DNA from: Phycisphaerales bacterium
GTDB taxonomy: Bacteria; Planctomycetota; Phycisphaerae; SM23-33
DNA length: 15,436 bases
Assembly (NCBI GenBank): GCA_003171235.1
Contig: PMYM01000238.1
Span: forward strand, 8,262 to 23,697
Reading direction: 5' to 3'
Of the stretch, positions 1-7,048 are shown piece after piece. Every line of letters begins with the position of its first letter. Position 1 is the stretch's first letter. The position numbers and the translations under genes were made by a program. Under the pieces are notes generated by a model. It saw only the letters and a program-made list of their open reading frames with translations, did not search any database and was not told the DNA's origin.

Positions 1-62
1 TCCTTGCCGCGGCCGATCCGCTCCACGCAGCGGTCAACGTACTGCAGGTCCGGCTGGGTCAT
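1..62 (-). CDS. 5' end of a further operon gene, possibly NuoE-like (partial)
   Basis: Only the first 20 codons are present before the window edge. The ATG at 62..60 overlaps the TGA of the upstream propeller gene by four bases (ATGA). A strong GAGGAG Shine-Dalgarno lies four bases upstream, so this is very probably a real gene co-translated with the propeller gene. The visible protein begins MTQPDLQYVDRCVERIGRG. A short 'VDR.VERIG' helix is seen near the start of some NuoE/HndA-like subunits of NAD(P)H oxidoreductases. That identity is a guess from very few residues. If correct, it would link the membrane redox proteins upstream to NAD(P)H or ferredoxin chemistry in the cytoplasm. Confidence 0.6.
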   Translation of the reverse strand, partial: MTQPDLQYVDRCVERIGRGK

Positions 63-1951
63 TTCTCCTCGCTGATGCAGTAGAGGCAATCCTTGCCGCG
101 GATGTAGATGCGCCCCTCCGCCAGGGCCGGCGTGGCGTGGCAGGGGCCCTCCACTTCGCCGTGCCCGACCTCCTGGTATTCCCCGCCGGAGGCCACCACC
201 AGCATTTTGCCGTTCAGGCCAAGCAGGTAGAGCCGTTGGTCGGCCAGCACCGGCGAGGCATTGAACTGCATATCCAGTTCTTTCTCGTAGGCCTTCTTGC
301 CGTCCTTGGCGGCGAATGCAGTGAACGTGCCGCCCGAGGTGAGGGTGTAAACGTACTGGCCGTCAGCCAAGGGCGATACGATGTCGGGCAGGTTTTCCTC
401 GCCCTGCCAGGCCAGGTGGGTCTTGGAGACGTCGCCCTTGCCGTCGGTCTTGATGGCCAGCAGGCCCGAGCCCGACTGGCAGGCGAAGGCCATGCCGTCG
501 GCGTAGGCCGGGGAGGGCGTCACGTCGTTGGAGATCTTCTCCGCCCGCCACATCTCCTTGCCGTCCTGGGCCCGGTAGCCCATCAGGTACGGGTCGCCCA
601 CGGCGATGATCTGCGGGCCGGTGGGCGTGTTGGCGACGATGGGGCTGGCCCAGGAACCGCTGATGGGCCGGATGGTCTTGAACGCCTGGGCGCCGGTTGC
701 GCCCTGGATGCCGTAAAGGGCGCTCTTGGTCTCGTCGTCGGTATCGAGTTGGACGATCACCAGGTCGCGCCACACCGCCAGCGAGCTGGCGTAGCCATAG
801 GGGTTGTTGCCGATGTCGAGCAACTTGGACCAGAGTTTCTTGCCGTCCAGGTCGAAGGCGACCAGGTCGCCGGTGGGATAGACGGCGAACACGTGCCGGC
901 CGTCGGTGGCGGGGGTGTTGGGGGCCAGGCCGGTGTCGTCGTTGAGCTTGATTTCCTCTCGCGCGGGCGACTCTTCTTCGAGCTTGGCTTCCTCGTGCGC
1001 GGCGGCCTCCTCGCTGCGCTTGGGTACCCTGCGCGAAGGCGGCTGCTTGCCCGTCCAGAGCAGCTTGCCGGTCTTGGCGTCGAAGCAATAGAGCTCCTGG
1101 GTGGTTCTGCTTGCGCCGGTGAGGAAGACCTTGCCCTGCCAGACCAGCGGGGAACTCTTACCCTCCAGCGGCACGGCGACCTGCCACAGCAGGCTCTGCT
1201 TTTCCTTGGCATTGAAAGTGATCGGGTATTCGCCGCGGGCCGCTGCCAAGCCGCCCGGGCCGCGGAACATCGGCCAGTTCTTTTGCATTTCCTCGGTCGT
1301 GGCGTAATCGACGCCCTCGACGGTCTTGACCAAAGCTGGCTGGGGTTGGGGCGATGGATATGGCTGTGGTTGGGGGGTGGATGTAGTCGTGGCGATCTTT
1401 TCCGCCGGAAGGGTTGCCGGGCCGCTGGTCGCGATGGTTCCGCCCGGCATCTCCAGCGGCTTGTACGAAGGCATGGCCAGGGTCAGCAGCACCGCGCAGG
1501 CCAGCAGCAGGCCGGCCGAGCCGATCATGGTGTAGCGGGCCAGGTTGGCCGACCGCTCCTGCCGCACTGCCGGCTCGCCCGAGGCGTCGGGGGCGGGCGT
1601 CTCCTTTTTCAGCGTCCAACCCACCTGTAACGCCACCACGGCCAGGCCGGAAAATCCCAATAGCATCCACAACCCCACCAGCATGTTCTGCCGCAGGTGC
1701 GCCTGCCTCAGCCTCAGGGCCAGTGCCTCCTGGCGGATCTGGTCCTTGAGGCCCTCGTCCTGGCGTGCCTGGGAGAGCTGCTGGCGCAACTGCGCCAGGT
1801 GTGGGGCGGTCTGCGGGTCGGCCTGGCCGGCCTGGACGTAGAATATGCCCGTCAGCACGGCGATGACGGCGGCGACGACGCCGGCGGCGGCGGCGGCGGC
1901 AAAGGCGGCCTTGTGCCAGGGGAAGCCTTGGGTGTCTTGGCGGATGGTCAT
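59..1951 (-). CDS. Membrane-anchored PQQ-like beta-propeller protein
   Basis: This 630-aa protein has three predicted membrane helices at about residues 14-36, 89-111 and 139-160. A glutamine/arginine-rich probable coiled coil (46-90) lies between the first two. A Pro/Thr/Gln-rich linker (165-210) leads to a PQQ-type eight-bladed propeller (about 225-630) with repeated 'DAKTGKLLW', 'DLDGKKLW' and 'AQDGKEMW' blade motifs. An odd number of helices puts the propeller outside the cytoplasm. A charged Glu/Lys/Ala loop (303-336) interrupts the first blades. The domain resembles the WD40-like PQQ/BamB superfamily common in planctomycetes; no methanol-dehydrogenase-type catalytic residues are evident, so a binding or scaffold role is as likely as an enzyme. 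The ATG at 1951 was chosen because it overlaps the preceding TGA (ATGA); longer in-frame starts would run inside the upstream gene. Confidence 0.88.
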   Translation of the reverse strand: MTIRQDTQGFPWHKAAFAAAAAAGVVAAVIAVLTGIFYVQAGQADPQTAPHLAQLRQQLSQARQDEGLKDQIRQEALALRLRQAHLRQNMLVGLWMLLGFSGLAVVALQVGWTLKKETPAPDASGEPAVRQERSANLARYTMIGSAGLLLACAVLLTLAMPSYKPLEMPGGTIATSGPATLPAEKIATTTSTPQPQPYPSPQPQPALVKTVEGVDYATTEEMQKNWPMFRGPGGLAAARGEYPITFNAKEKQSLLWQVAVPLEGKSSPLVWQGKVFLTGASRTTQELYCFDAKTGKLLWTGKQPPSRRVPKRSEEAAAHEEAKLEEESPAREEIKLNDDTGLAPNTPATDGRHVFAVYPTGDLVAFDLDGKKLWSKLLDIGNNPYGYASSLAVWRDLVIVQLDTDDETKSALYGIQGATGAQAFKTIRPISGSWASPIVANTPTGPQIIAVGDPYLMGYRAQDGKEMWRAEKISNDVTPSPAYADGMAFACQSGSGLLAIKTDGKGDVSKTHLAWQGEENLPDIVSPLADGQYVYTLTSGGTFTAFAAKDGKKAYEKELDMQFNASPVLADQRLYLLGLNGKMLVVASGGEYQEVGHGEVEGPCHATPALAEGRIYIRGKDCLYCISEEK

Positions 1952-3264
1952 GTCTTGCTCGTGGCGGCCTTGAGTTTTTCCAGGGTGGCGAAATCGCCGG
2001 TGCGGTGAGCTCGATGCACCGGGCAATAGTTGTAACAGCGTCCGCAGGCCAGGCAGGCGGCCGGGTCGGCCTCGAAGTCCTGCCGCCGGCGCCGCGTGTG
2101 TAGGCCGATGAGTTTGAGGGCGATCACCAGGCCCATGAATGCCCCCAGCCAAGTCGCGCCGTCGGCCAGGTCAACTTGCTTCTGACGGGCCTGGGCCATG
2201 AGCGCCTCGAAGTTGCCGCTGCTGCGGTAGAAGGCCTCGCTGGCCTTGGTGGTGTCGGAGAACTCTCCGGCCCTTTCGGCCGCGACGCGCTGGGCCAGCC
2301 GGACGGTGGGGTTGGCCTGCCAGAGCACCCCGCTAAGCCGGCGAGCGCCCAGGGCGCCCGCCGCCGTCAGCACCGGAGCCAGGGCCAGCAGGCAGGCCAG
2401 TATGAGCTTGCCGCGCCGGCGGTCGGTGGGCCGGGTGTCGGTGGGCGGGCGGATGGCGCCGTAGGGGCAGGCGTCCTCGCACAGCCGGCAGCGGATGCAC
2501 TCGGCGGGGGTGATCCGCACCCGTTTCCAGCTCACCCGCGACAGCAGCCGCAGCAGCACGCCGTACGGGCAGAACAGCCGGCAGTAGGGGCGGGCGAAAA
2601 ACACGCCGATGGCCAGCAGGGCCACGCCTATCGCCAGCATGTTCCACGCACCCGACAGCCGGAAGAACGACACGAACGGGTCGTACTGGCAGATGGCAAA
2701 GCCGCTGCCCGTCCAGGCCAAAAGCACCGCCAGGGCCAGGTACAGATACGCCATCAGCCCCAGGATCTGCTCCAGCCAGAAGGGGACCTTTACGGGCTTT
2801 AGTGCCACCACGTCCTGCATCGCCCCCAGCGGGCAGACCGAGGCGCAGAATGTCCTGCCAGTAATCAGGGCCGTCGCCAGCGGGGCCAGGAAAAACACCA
2901 GCACCACCGCCGGCAGGACGTATCCGCCGGCCAGGGCCCAACTGACGTTGCCGATGGCGCCGATGGGGCAGACGCATCCGCGGCGGTAAAAGCCGAAGTA
3001 CGCCAGCGAGAAGAGCATCGTGGCCAGCATGAGCTTGCGGTTGCGCAGGACCACGGCAAAGACGCTGGCCAACGCCAATGTCGCCAGCAGCACGGCCACG
3101 TCCAGCAGGGCCAGGTCGCCGCCGCGCGGGGCCGGGGTGGTGGGCTGGGGAAGGGGGTGATCGGCCGGCAGTTCGGGCGGGGGGAAGCGCTCCACGCTGC
3201 CCCAGGCCATCGCCGCCAGGGTCGCCACCGCTATCGCTGTCAGCAACCAGGACGTGGGCCTCAC
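1948..3264 (-). CDS. NosR/NapH-like membrane polyferredoxin
   Basis: This 438-aa integral membrane iron-sulfur protein has about seven or eight hydrophobic helices. It carries the paired CXXXCP motifs of the NosR/NapH/CcoG group, C140-ASV-C144-P and C228-RLF-C232-P, plus a lone C192 in 'CQYDPF' and an extra C97-V-C99-P near a membrane edge. Two ferredoxin-type motifs bind [4Fe-4S] clusters: CX2CX2CX3C at 256-266 and again at 404-414 near the C-terminus. Family members pass electrons between the quinone pool or cytoplasmic donors and periplasmic redox proteins. A soluble segment of about 60 residues (308-370) separates the last two helices. The start is GTG at 3264, with AAGGA nine bases upstream and a four-base overlap (GTGA) with the preceding stop. 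The N-terminal FMN-binding domain of true NosR is absent, so the gene is not called nosR. Confidence 0.88.
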   Translation of the reverse strand: MRPTSWLLTAIAVATLAAMAWGSVERFPPPELPADHPLPQPTTPAPRGGDLALLDVAVLLATLALASVFAVVLRNRKLMLATMLFSLAYFGFYRRGCVCPIGAIGNVSWALAGGYVLPAVVLVFFLAPLATALITGRTFCASVCPLGAMQDVVALKPVKVPFWLEQILGLMAYLYLALAVLLAWTGSGFAICQYDPFVSFFRLSGAWNMLAIGVALLAIGVFFARPYCRLFCPYGVLLRLLSRVSWKRVRITPAECIRCRLCEDACPYGAIRPPTDTRPTDRRRGKLILACLLALAPVLTAAGALGARRLSGVLWQANPTVRLAQRVAAERAGEFSDTTKASEAFYRSSGNFEALMAQARQKQVDLADGATWLGAFMGLVIALKLIGLHTRRRRQDFEADPAACLACGRCYNYCPVHRAHRTGDFATLEKLKAATSKT

Positions 3265-3836
3265 GGCTTGCCGTCCTTGCGCTTCAGCAGGTAGGGCTTA
3301 TCGGCATCGACGCGGTTGATGGCCCCCGACGGGCAGGCCACCGCGATGGCGCACTGGTTGCAGTTGACGCAGCGGTCGTGGCGGATCTGCAGGAAGAGCG
3401 ACCCGTTGCCGCTCTTCTCGCACCCCTCGACGCACTTGCCGCAGCCGATGCAGAGCGACTCGTCGATGTGATACTCGTAATACGGCTCGTCCACGTACAG
3501 CCGACGGATGGCGTTGTAGGGGCAGAGCTGGTTTTCGGCCCGCGCCGACCAGTCGCCGCGCCCCTGCTCGAAATACCCCAGGCAGATCTTGCAGTAGCCG
3601 CACAGGGCGTAGGCGTGGACGCACTTAACGGCTGAAGGCTTCAGCACGCAGTAGGTGGCGCAGTTGCCGCAGCGGATGCACTTGGCCGGGTCGATCTGCC
3701 AAACGGTGGATTTGGGTCCGCTGGCGACGGCCAGGCGTGCGGCCAGGGCCGTCAGGGCGGCGGCGCCGGCGCCCAAGAGCGAGCCCTGGATCACCTCGCG
3801 CCGTGTGAGCGCCGTGTTTTTTTTCTCGTCAGCCAC
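3261..3836 (-). CDS. Tat-exported 4Fe-4S polyferredoxin
   Basis: This 191-aa protein begins with a twin-arginine signal: 'LTRREVIQG' at 10-18, then a hydrophobic segment ending in 'LAVASG' near residue 40. The mature part has 17 cysteines, enough for four [4Fe-4S] clusters. They are CX2CX2CX3C at 53-63, an unusual set at C72, C79, C82, C85 and C105, CX2CX2CX3C at 129-139, and CX2CX2CX5C at 156-168. It resembles NapG/DMSO-reductase-type electron-transfer subunits in overall plan, but the middle block is distinctive. It probably works outside the membrane, exchanging electrons with the NosR/NapH-like protein encoded next. I place the start at GTG 3836, because this puts the Tat motif 12 residues in and gives a short overlap with the upstream gene. 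An ATG at 3926 would add 30 residues that do not look like a signal. Confidence 0.87.
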   Translation of the reverse strand: MADEKKNTALTRREVIQGSLLGAGAAALTALAARLAVASGPKSTVWQIDPAKCIRCGNCATYCVLKPSAVKCVHAYALCGYCKICLGYFEQGRGDWSARAENQLCPYNAIRRLYVDEPYYEYHIDESLCIGCGKCVEGCEKSGNGSLFLQIRHDRCVNCNQCAIAVACPSGAINRVDADKPYLLKRKDGKP

Positions 3837-4110
3837 GACTGTCCGATTCTCCCACGGTGCGTGGGGCAAGGCCCAACTGGCGGGCCGATTGCGCCTGGGG
3901 CAGGATGCAGTCGTCGTAGCGCCCACAGGCGCGGCAGAGGCCTTCGTTGTCGCAACTGTGGTTCTGGCCGGCGCCCCGCCGTCCGGTAAGCAGCTTGATC
4001 GCCAGGCCGCCCAGCGTCAACGCCGCCGCCCAGCGCCCCAGGCCGGCAAAGAGCCCTCTCCGGCTGGCGCCGGGGGGAAGTTCATGCGAGTTATCCGGGC
4101 TAGTCTGCAT
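3829..4110 (-). CDS. Small Tat-like membrane protein with CX5CX2CX5C motif
   Basis: This 93-aa protein starts at ATG 4110 and overlaps the next gene by eight bases. Residues 16-43 form a twin-arginine-like signal or anchor: 'SRRGLFAGLGRW' followed by a hydrophobic stretch. The short exported part has four cysteines, C53, C59, C62 and C68, in a CX5CX2CX5C pattern, followed by 'ILPQAQSARQ'. This could hold one [4Fe-4S] cluster, a zinc ion or two disulfides. I know of no characterised function. Its position between an exported propeller and an exported polyferredoxin suggests a small subunit or maturation factor of the same complex. The spacing, overlap and signal all support a real gene despite its size. 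Confidence 0.75.
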   Translation of the reverse strand: MQTSPDNSHELPPGASRRGLFAGLGRWAAALTLGGLAIKLLTGRRGAGQNHSCDNEGLCRACGRYDDCILPQAQSARQLGLAPRTVGESDSRG

Positions 4111-4128
4111 TCTCTACTTTTCGTGGTA

Positions 4129-4174
4129 GCACAGCCTTTCCAGGCTGTGCGTGAACAGGCTGGAAAGCCTGTTC
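4129..4174. repeat. Paired intergenic stem-loops within the redox operon
   Basis: Two adjacent perfect hairpins fill most of the 79-bp gap between the NHL gene and the small cysteine gene. The first is GCACAGCC (4129-4136) with GGCTGTGC (4143-4150) around loop TTTCCA. The second is GAACAGGCT (4153-4161) with AGCCTGTTC (4166-4174) around a GGAA loop. The two are near-inverse copies of each other with compensating base changes. Neither is followed by a T-run in either direction, so they look more like a REP-type palindromic repeat or an mRNA processing or stability element than a terminator. Confidence 0.7.
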
Positions 4175-4189
4175 CACCTGGCATTTCCA

Positions 4190-5233
4190 TCAATGACCGC
4201 TGTCCTTGCTGGCCTCACTTGCGGACGAGGCGGTCTTGGGCACGAAACGCGTGACCGTGCCGGTCTGGCCATCCAGCACCAGCACGTCCAGGCCGTCGGC
4301 GGCCAGCATCGGCCAGTCCTCCTCGGTGATGGGCCGCGGGGCCGATGCCGCCAACTCCGCCGGCCCGGCTACCACGCACTCGAATCGCCCGTCCGCTCCA
4401 TAGAGTTTAACCCGCCGCACGCCCTTTTCGGACGTGACAATTCGCCCATCTTTCAAGAGGGCGAAATGGCAGGGGTTGCAGCAGCCCAGGAAGTCCTCGA
4501 TGCTGGGCCCGGGCTGGCCCCAGAAGCTCACCAGTTGACCGTCCCGGCTGTAGGTTTCCACCCGGTGCCGCCCGGTGTCAGCCGCCAGAAGGCGGCCGGT
4601 CCTGTCCAGGGCAAGATCGAAATACGGGCTGGGGACGATGAAGCCGGGCACGCCGTTTTCCACGTCCCGCTTGCCGATGACCGCGGCGACGTTGCCTTCC
4701 AGGTCGCAGCGCAGGATGCGCCGGTTGTTAAAGTCCGCCAGGAAAACCGCGTCATCGTCGGCGGCGATGCTTGTCAGCAGGGCGTTGTCCTGGAGTTTGG
4801 GCCAGGCGGTCGGCGCGGGTAGATCGTTAAGAACGCCAGCCGGCAGGATCTCCACGTGATCGGCCATGCCTATGTACAGCCGCTGGCCCTGCACGGTCAG
4901 GCAGGTCGGGCGGCCGGAAAGCACCTGTTGAAATAGCAGCCGCCCGTCACGGTCATAGACGCCCAAGGCCTTTTCGGCGGCGACATAGATGCCCCCCGGC
5001 GCGACGGCCAGGGCGCTAGGGCGGGGCAGTTCCACGCGAAAGCTTCCGGCGGGGCGATAGCCGATCAGGGCCGGGTCGATTTTCTCGAATTGCGACTGGT
5101 CGTAATTGAAATCGCCGCTCAGGCGGTTGCCCCCCTTGCCGGTAAGGTCGAACCGCGCCAGGGCCACGACAATGACGCCGATGGCGACGGCCACCACGAG
5201 CCCCAGGAGGATGCCGGTAGCGGTCTTGGACAT
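4190..5233 (-). CDS. Membrane-anchored NHL-repeat propeller with a CXXCH motif
   Basis: This 347-aa protein has one N-terminal membrane helix (about 7-26) that serves as signal or anchor, so the rest should be periplasmic. Residues about 65-335 form an NHL-type six-bladed propeller. Blade motifs include 'PSALAVAPGGIYVA', 'VFLADFNNRRILRCDLEG' and 'LLAADTGRHRVETYSRDG'. Residues 251-256 read CCNPCH, which contains a CXXCH sequence (C252, C255, H256), the classical attachment motif for c-type heme, in an exported domain. Heme attachment is not proven. This is the first gene of the redox operon. The ATG at 5233 has an AGGA site seven bases upstream. It ends at 4190, followed by the double hairpin and then the rest of the operon. 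Its partner and substrate are unknown. Confidence 0.85.
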   Translation of the reverse strand: MSKTATGILLGLVVAVAIGVIVVALARFDLTGKGGNRLSGDFNYDQSQFEKIDPALIGYRPAGSFRVELPRPSALAVAPGGIYVAAEKALGVYDRDGRLLFQQVLSGRPTCLTVQGQRLYIGMADHVEILPAGVLNDLPAPTAWPKLQDNALLTSIAADDDAVFLADFNNRRILRCDLEGNVAAVIGKRDVENGVPGFIVPSPYFDLALDRTGRLLAADTGRHRVETYSRDGQLVSFWGQPGPSIEDFLGCCNPCHFALLKDGRIVTSEKGVRRVKLYGADGRFECVVAGPAELAASAPRPITEEDWPMLAADGLDVLVLDGQTGTVTRFVPKTASSASEASKDSGH

Positions 5234-5362
5234 GCATACATCCTAGCAGATTGGACCGGCAGGAATGAAGGCGGCAGGTGAATGCGTTCCCATGTCGCCC
5301 CCGGTGTCAATCGGGGTTGCTGCATCCTTGCAAAGCCCATTAGCCAACTCCACAATACCTGT
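5234..5362. promoter_or_regulatory. Divergent promoter spacer
   Basis: This 129-bp spacer lies between the minus-strand redox operon and the plus-strand CsgG-like gene, so both promoters should lie here. On the minus strand there is a perfect TTGACA -35 hexamer (plus coordinates 5305-5310), but no convincing -10 element at the right distance; the best is CATTCA-like. For the operon, an AGGA ribosome-binding site precedes the ATG. No clear promoter or ribosome-binding site was seen for the plus-strand gene. Confidence 0.4.
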
Positions 5363-6652
5363 ATGAACGCCGCGGTCATGATCCTGGCTGCGCTCCTACC
5401 CATGCAGGCCACTTCGCCCGCCAGCGCGCCGGCCGGGCGGCACGTGGCCGTGTTCGACCTGGTCTGCCCCACCGCCCCGCAGCAGGGGGCGCAACTGGCC
5501 GATGCCGTCCGGCTCAAACTGGCCGCCCACAAGGAATACGACGTCATCGACCGCCTGACCATGGCCGAGCACACCCCCGCCGGCGGCCTGAGCGAGGACT
5601 TCGGGCCCGAGAAACTCCAGGCCCTGCTCAAGGAGAAGCTGGCCGCCAACGTCGCCCTGTATGGCCGGCTGGACCAGGCCGGCTCGCGCTGGCGGGCGAC
5701 CGTCCATTGCCTGGACCTTTCCGGCCCGCAGCCGGAAACCTGGACGCAGGATTTCTCCGACCAGACCGAACGGGCCCGGGGCATCATCGCCGCCTCCGTG
5801 GTCGAAGCCCTGCGAAAAAGCCCGGAATGGAAGCCGCCCGAGTACGGCGACGAGAAGGAGCCCTCCAAGTTCGGCCCGCCCCTCAACGTCAACGGCGACT
5901 TTGATTCCAAGGGCGGCTGGCAGGAGAGCGACAACGTCGCCTCGTTCATCATCAAGGTTCCCGCCAGCGCGCCGGCCGGAGGGGCGCTTGCCCGGGGCAA
6001 CTACCTCAGGCTCTTCACCGACCTGGACCGCGAGGCGTGGCTCAAGTATCAGCAGGATCTCCGCCTGGGCAAGGCCGACCCCAAGAACCCCCCGGCCATC
6101 GGCACGGTCAAGGACAAGTACGCCACTGTGGCCGGACTGGAGGGCGTGCATTTCCGTAGCGACTGGATCGCCGCCGCGCCCGGCCGGCGGTACTGGCTTA
6201 CGGCTGACTTTGCCGGCGGGACCGACAACTTCTTCTTCCCCAAGATATTCATCAAGGGCTTCGACGACTTCTCCGCCCAGGCCGACGCCCTGGGCGAGGT
6301 GAGCCTGGAGGAGCTGAAACTTTCGCCGGCGGATTTTGCCGCCCTGCCCGAAGGCCGCCGCAAGGAACTCATCGCCCAGGATGCCAAAAGCCACCCCGAC
6401 CGCTACCGCCGCGAGACCTACCGCTGGTACCTCTCCTGCCGCAACTTCGAGGGCGGGTGGAAGCACTATGCCGCCCCATTCCCGCCGCGCGGCGGCCTGC
6501 CGGCTAGCGTCAAGTTCCTGCGCATCGAGGTCTATGCCTATTGGCCGCCGGGAAGCTACCTCTTCGACAACGTCTGGCTCTACGCCGACCCCAACCAGAA
6601 GGCTCCGCTAGGCGAAGAGTCGCCCCGCACGCCGGGTGGGGAAAAGCGGTAA
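5363..6652 (+). CDS. Exported CsgG/FlgO-like protein with novel C-terminal domain
   Basis: This 429-aa protein has a weak signal peptide, about residues 1-22 ending 'SPASA'. Residues 25-150 resemble the CsgG/FlgO/LpoB type fold: an opening strand 'HVAVFDLVCP', then 'LADAVRLKLAAHKEYDVIDR', then 'LAANVALYGRL'. Such domains occur in outer-membrane secretion, flagellar and cell-wall regulator proteins. The C-terminal half (about 170-410) starts 'LNVNGDFDSKGGWQ' and ends 'YLFDNVWLYADP', suggesting a beta-sandwich of the carbohydrate-binding or galactose-binding type, with an aromatic-rich middle. I do not recognise the full combination. The start at ATG 5363 was chosen because it gives a signal peptide; an upstream ATG at 5282 adds an unlikely 27-residue leader. 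No good Shine-Dalgarno is visible for either. It stands alone, divergent from the redox operon. Confidence 0.8.
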   Translation: MNAAVMILAALLPMQATSPASAPAGRHVAVFDLVCPTAPQQGAQLADAVRLKLAAHKEYDVIDRLTMAEHTPAGGLSEDFGPEKLQALLKEKLAANVALYGRLDQAGSRWRATVHCLDLSGPQPETWTQDFSDQTERARGIIAASVVEALRKSPEWKPPEYGDEKEPSKFGPPLNVNGDFDSKGGWQESDNVASFIIKVPASAPAGGALARGNYLRLFTDLDREAWLKYQQDLRLGKADPKNPPAIGTVKDKYATVAGLEGVHFRSDWIAAAPGRRYWLTADFAGGTDNFFFPKIFIKGFDDFSAQADALGEVSLEELKLSPADFAALPEGRRKELIAQDAKSHPDRYRRETYRWYLSCRNFEGGWKHYAAPFPPRGGLPASVKFLRIEVYAYWPPGSYLFDNVWLYADPNQKAPLGEESPRTPGGEKR

Positions 6653-7048
6653 GTTACGGTAAGCCGGCCATTTCAGGCCGGGGCGGGAGCCCCGGCAAAA
6701 CAGATTCGCCCAGGAAGAAAAGCCATCCCCGTGCGAGCTGACGTGACAGGTTCGTTTTGGCGATGTCGGCTTTGGCTGGGCGATCGATCACGTCTTTTCA
6801 CAATCCAGGAACCACCCGCTCGCCAATCGGTCCATCGCCAGCGTGAGCCTTTCACCAAGCAGATCAGCGGATGGCTCTGCAGGTCGCCATGCCCTCAAAA
6901 CCGGCTCTGCCGCCCCGGTCTGGAATGGACCGCCCCTGGCGGGGCTTACCGCCAGATGGCAGGGAAACCCGGATCGAAGGGAGAGGTCGCTCAGGTGCTT
7001 CTACATTTGTTGTGCACCACCGAGCTGGGCGGCGCGATTGGGCGGGCT
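6653..7048. other. Non-coding spacer between converging genes
   Basis: This 396-bp stretch lies between the 3' ends of the plus-strand CsgG-like gene and minus-strand dnaA. It contains three GC-rich hairpins: two at 6664-6696, and GCCCC (6932-6936) with GGGGC (6941-6945) around loop TGGC. None has a T-run. Short open frames here show no recognisable protein and no ribosome-binding sites. No tRNA, tmRNA or SRP RNA pattern was found. A 15-base string at 6768-6782 recurs just before the dnaN -10 box. Confidence 0.6.
6664..6696. repeat. Overlapping GC-rich hairpins downstream of the CsgG-like gene
   Basis: CCGGCC (6664-6669) can pair with GGCCGG (6676-6681). Overlapping it, GCCGGGGC (6677-6684) pairs perfectly with GCCCCGGC (6689-6696) around a GGGA tetraloop. 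The two structures share bases, so they exclude each other in part. The position, 11 bases after the stop at 6652, suits transcript-end protection or factor-assisted termination. There is no U-tract on either strand, so it is not a classical terminator. Confidence 0.6.

Noticed and set aside
137..1630. 497-codon plus-strand open frame
   Set aside because: It is antisense to the propeller gene; the minus-strand product has membrane helices and blade repeats, this one has none.
3837..3926. Longer start for the Tat polyferredoxin (ATG 3926)
   Set aside because: The 30 added residues overlap the upstream gene and push the twin-arginine motif too far from the N-terminus.
6673..6858. 61-codon minus-strand ORF after dnaA
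   Set aside because: No ribosome-binding site, Arg/Ser-rich, and overlaps hairpin sequence; probably chance.
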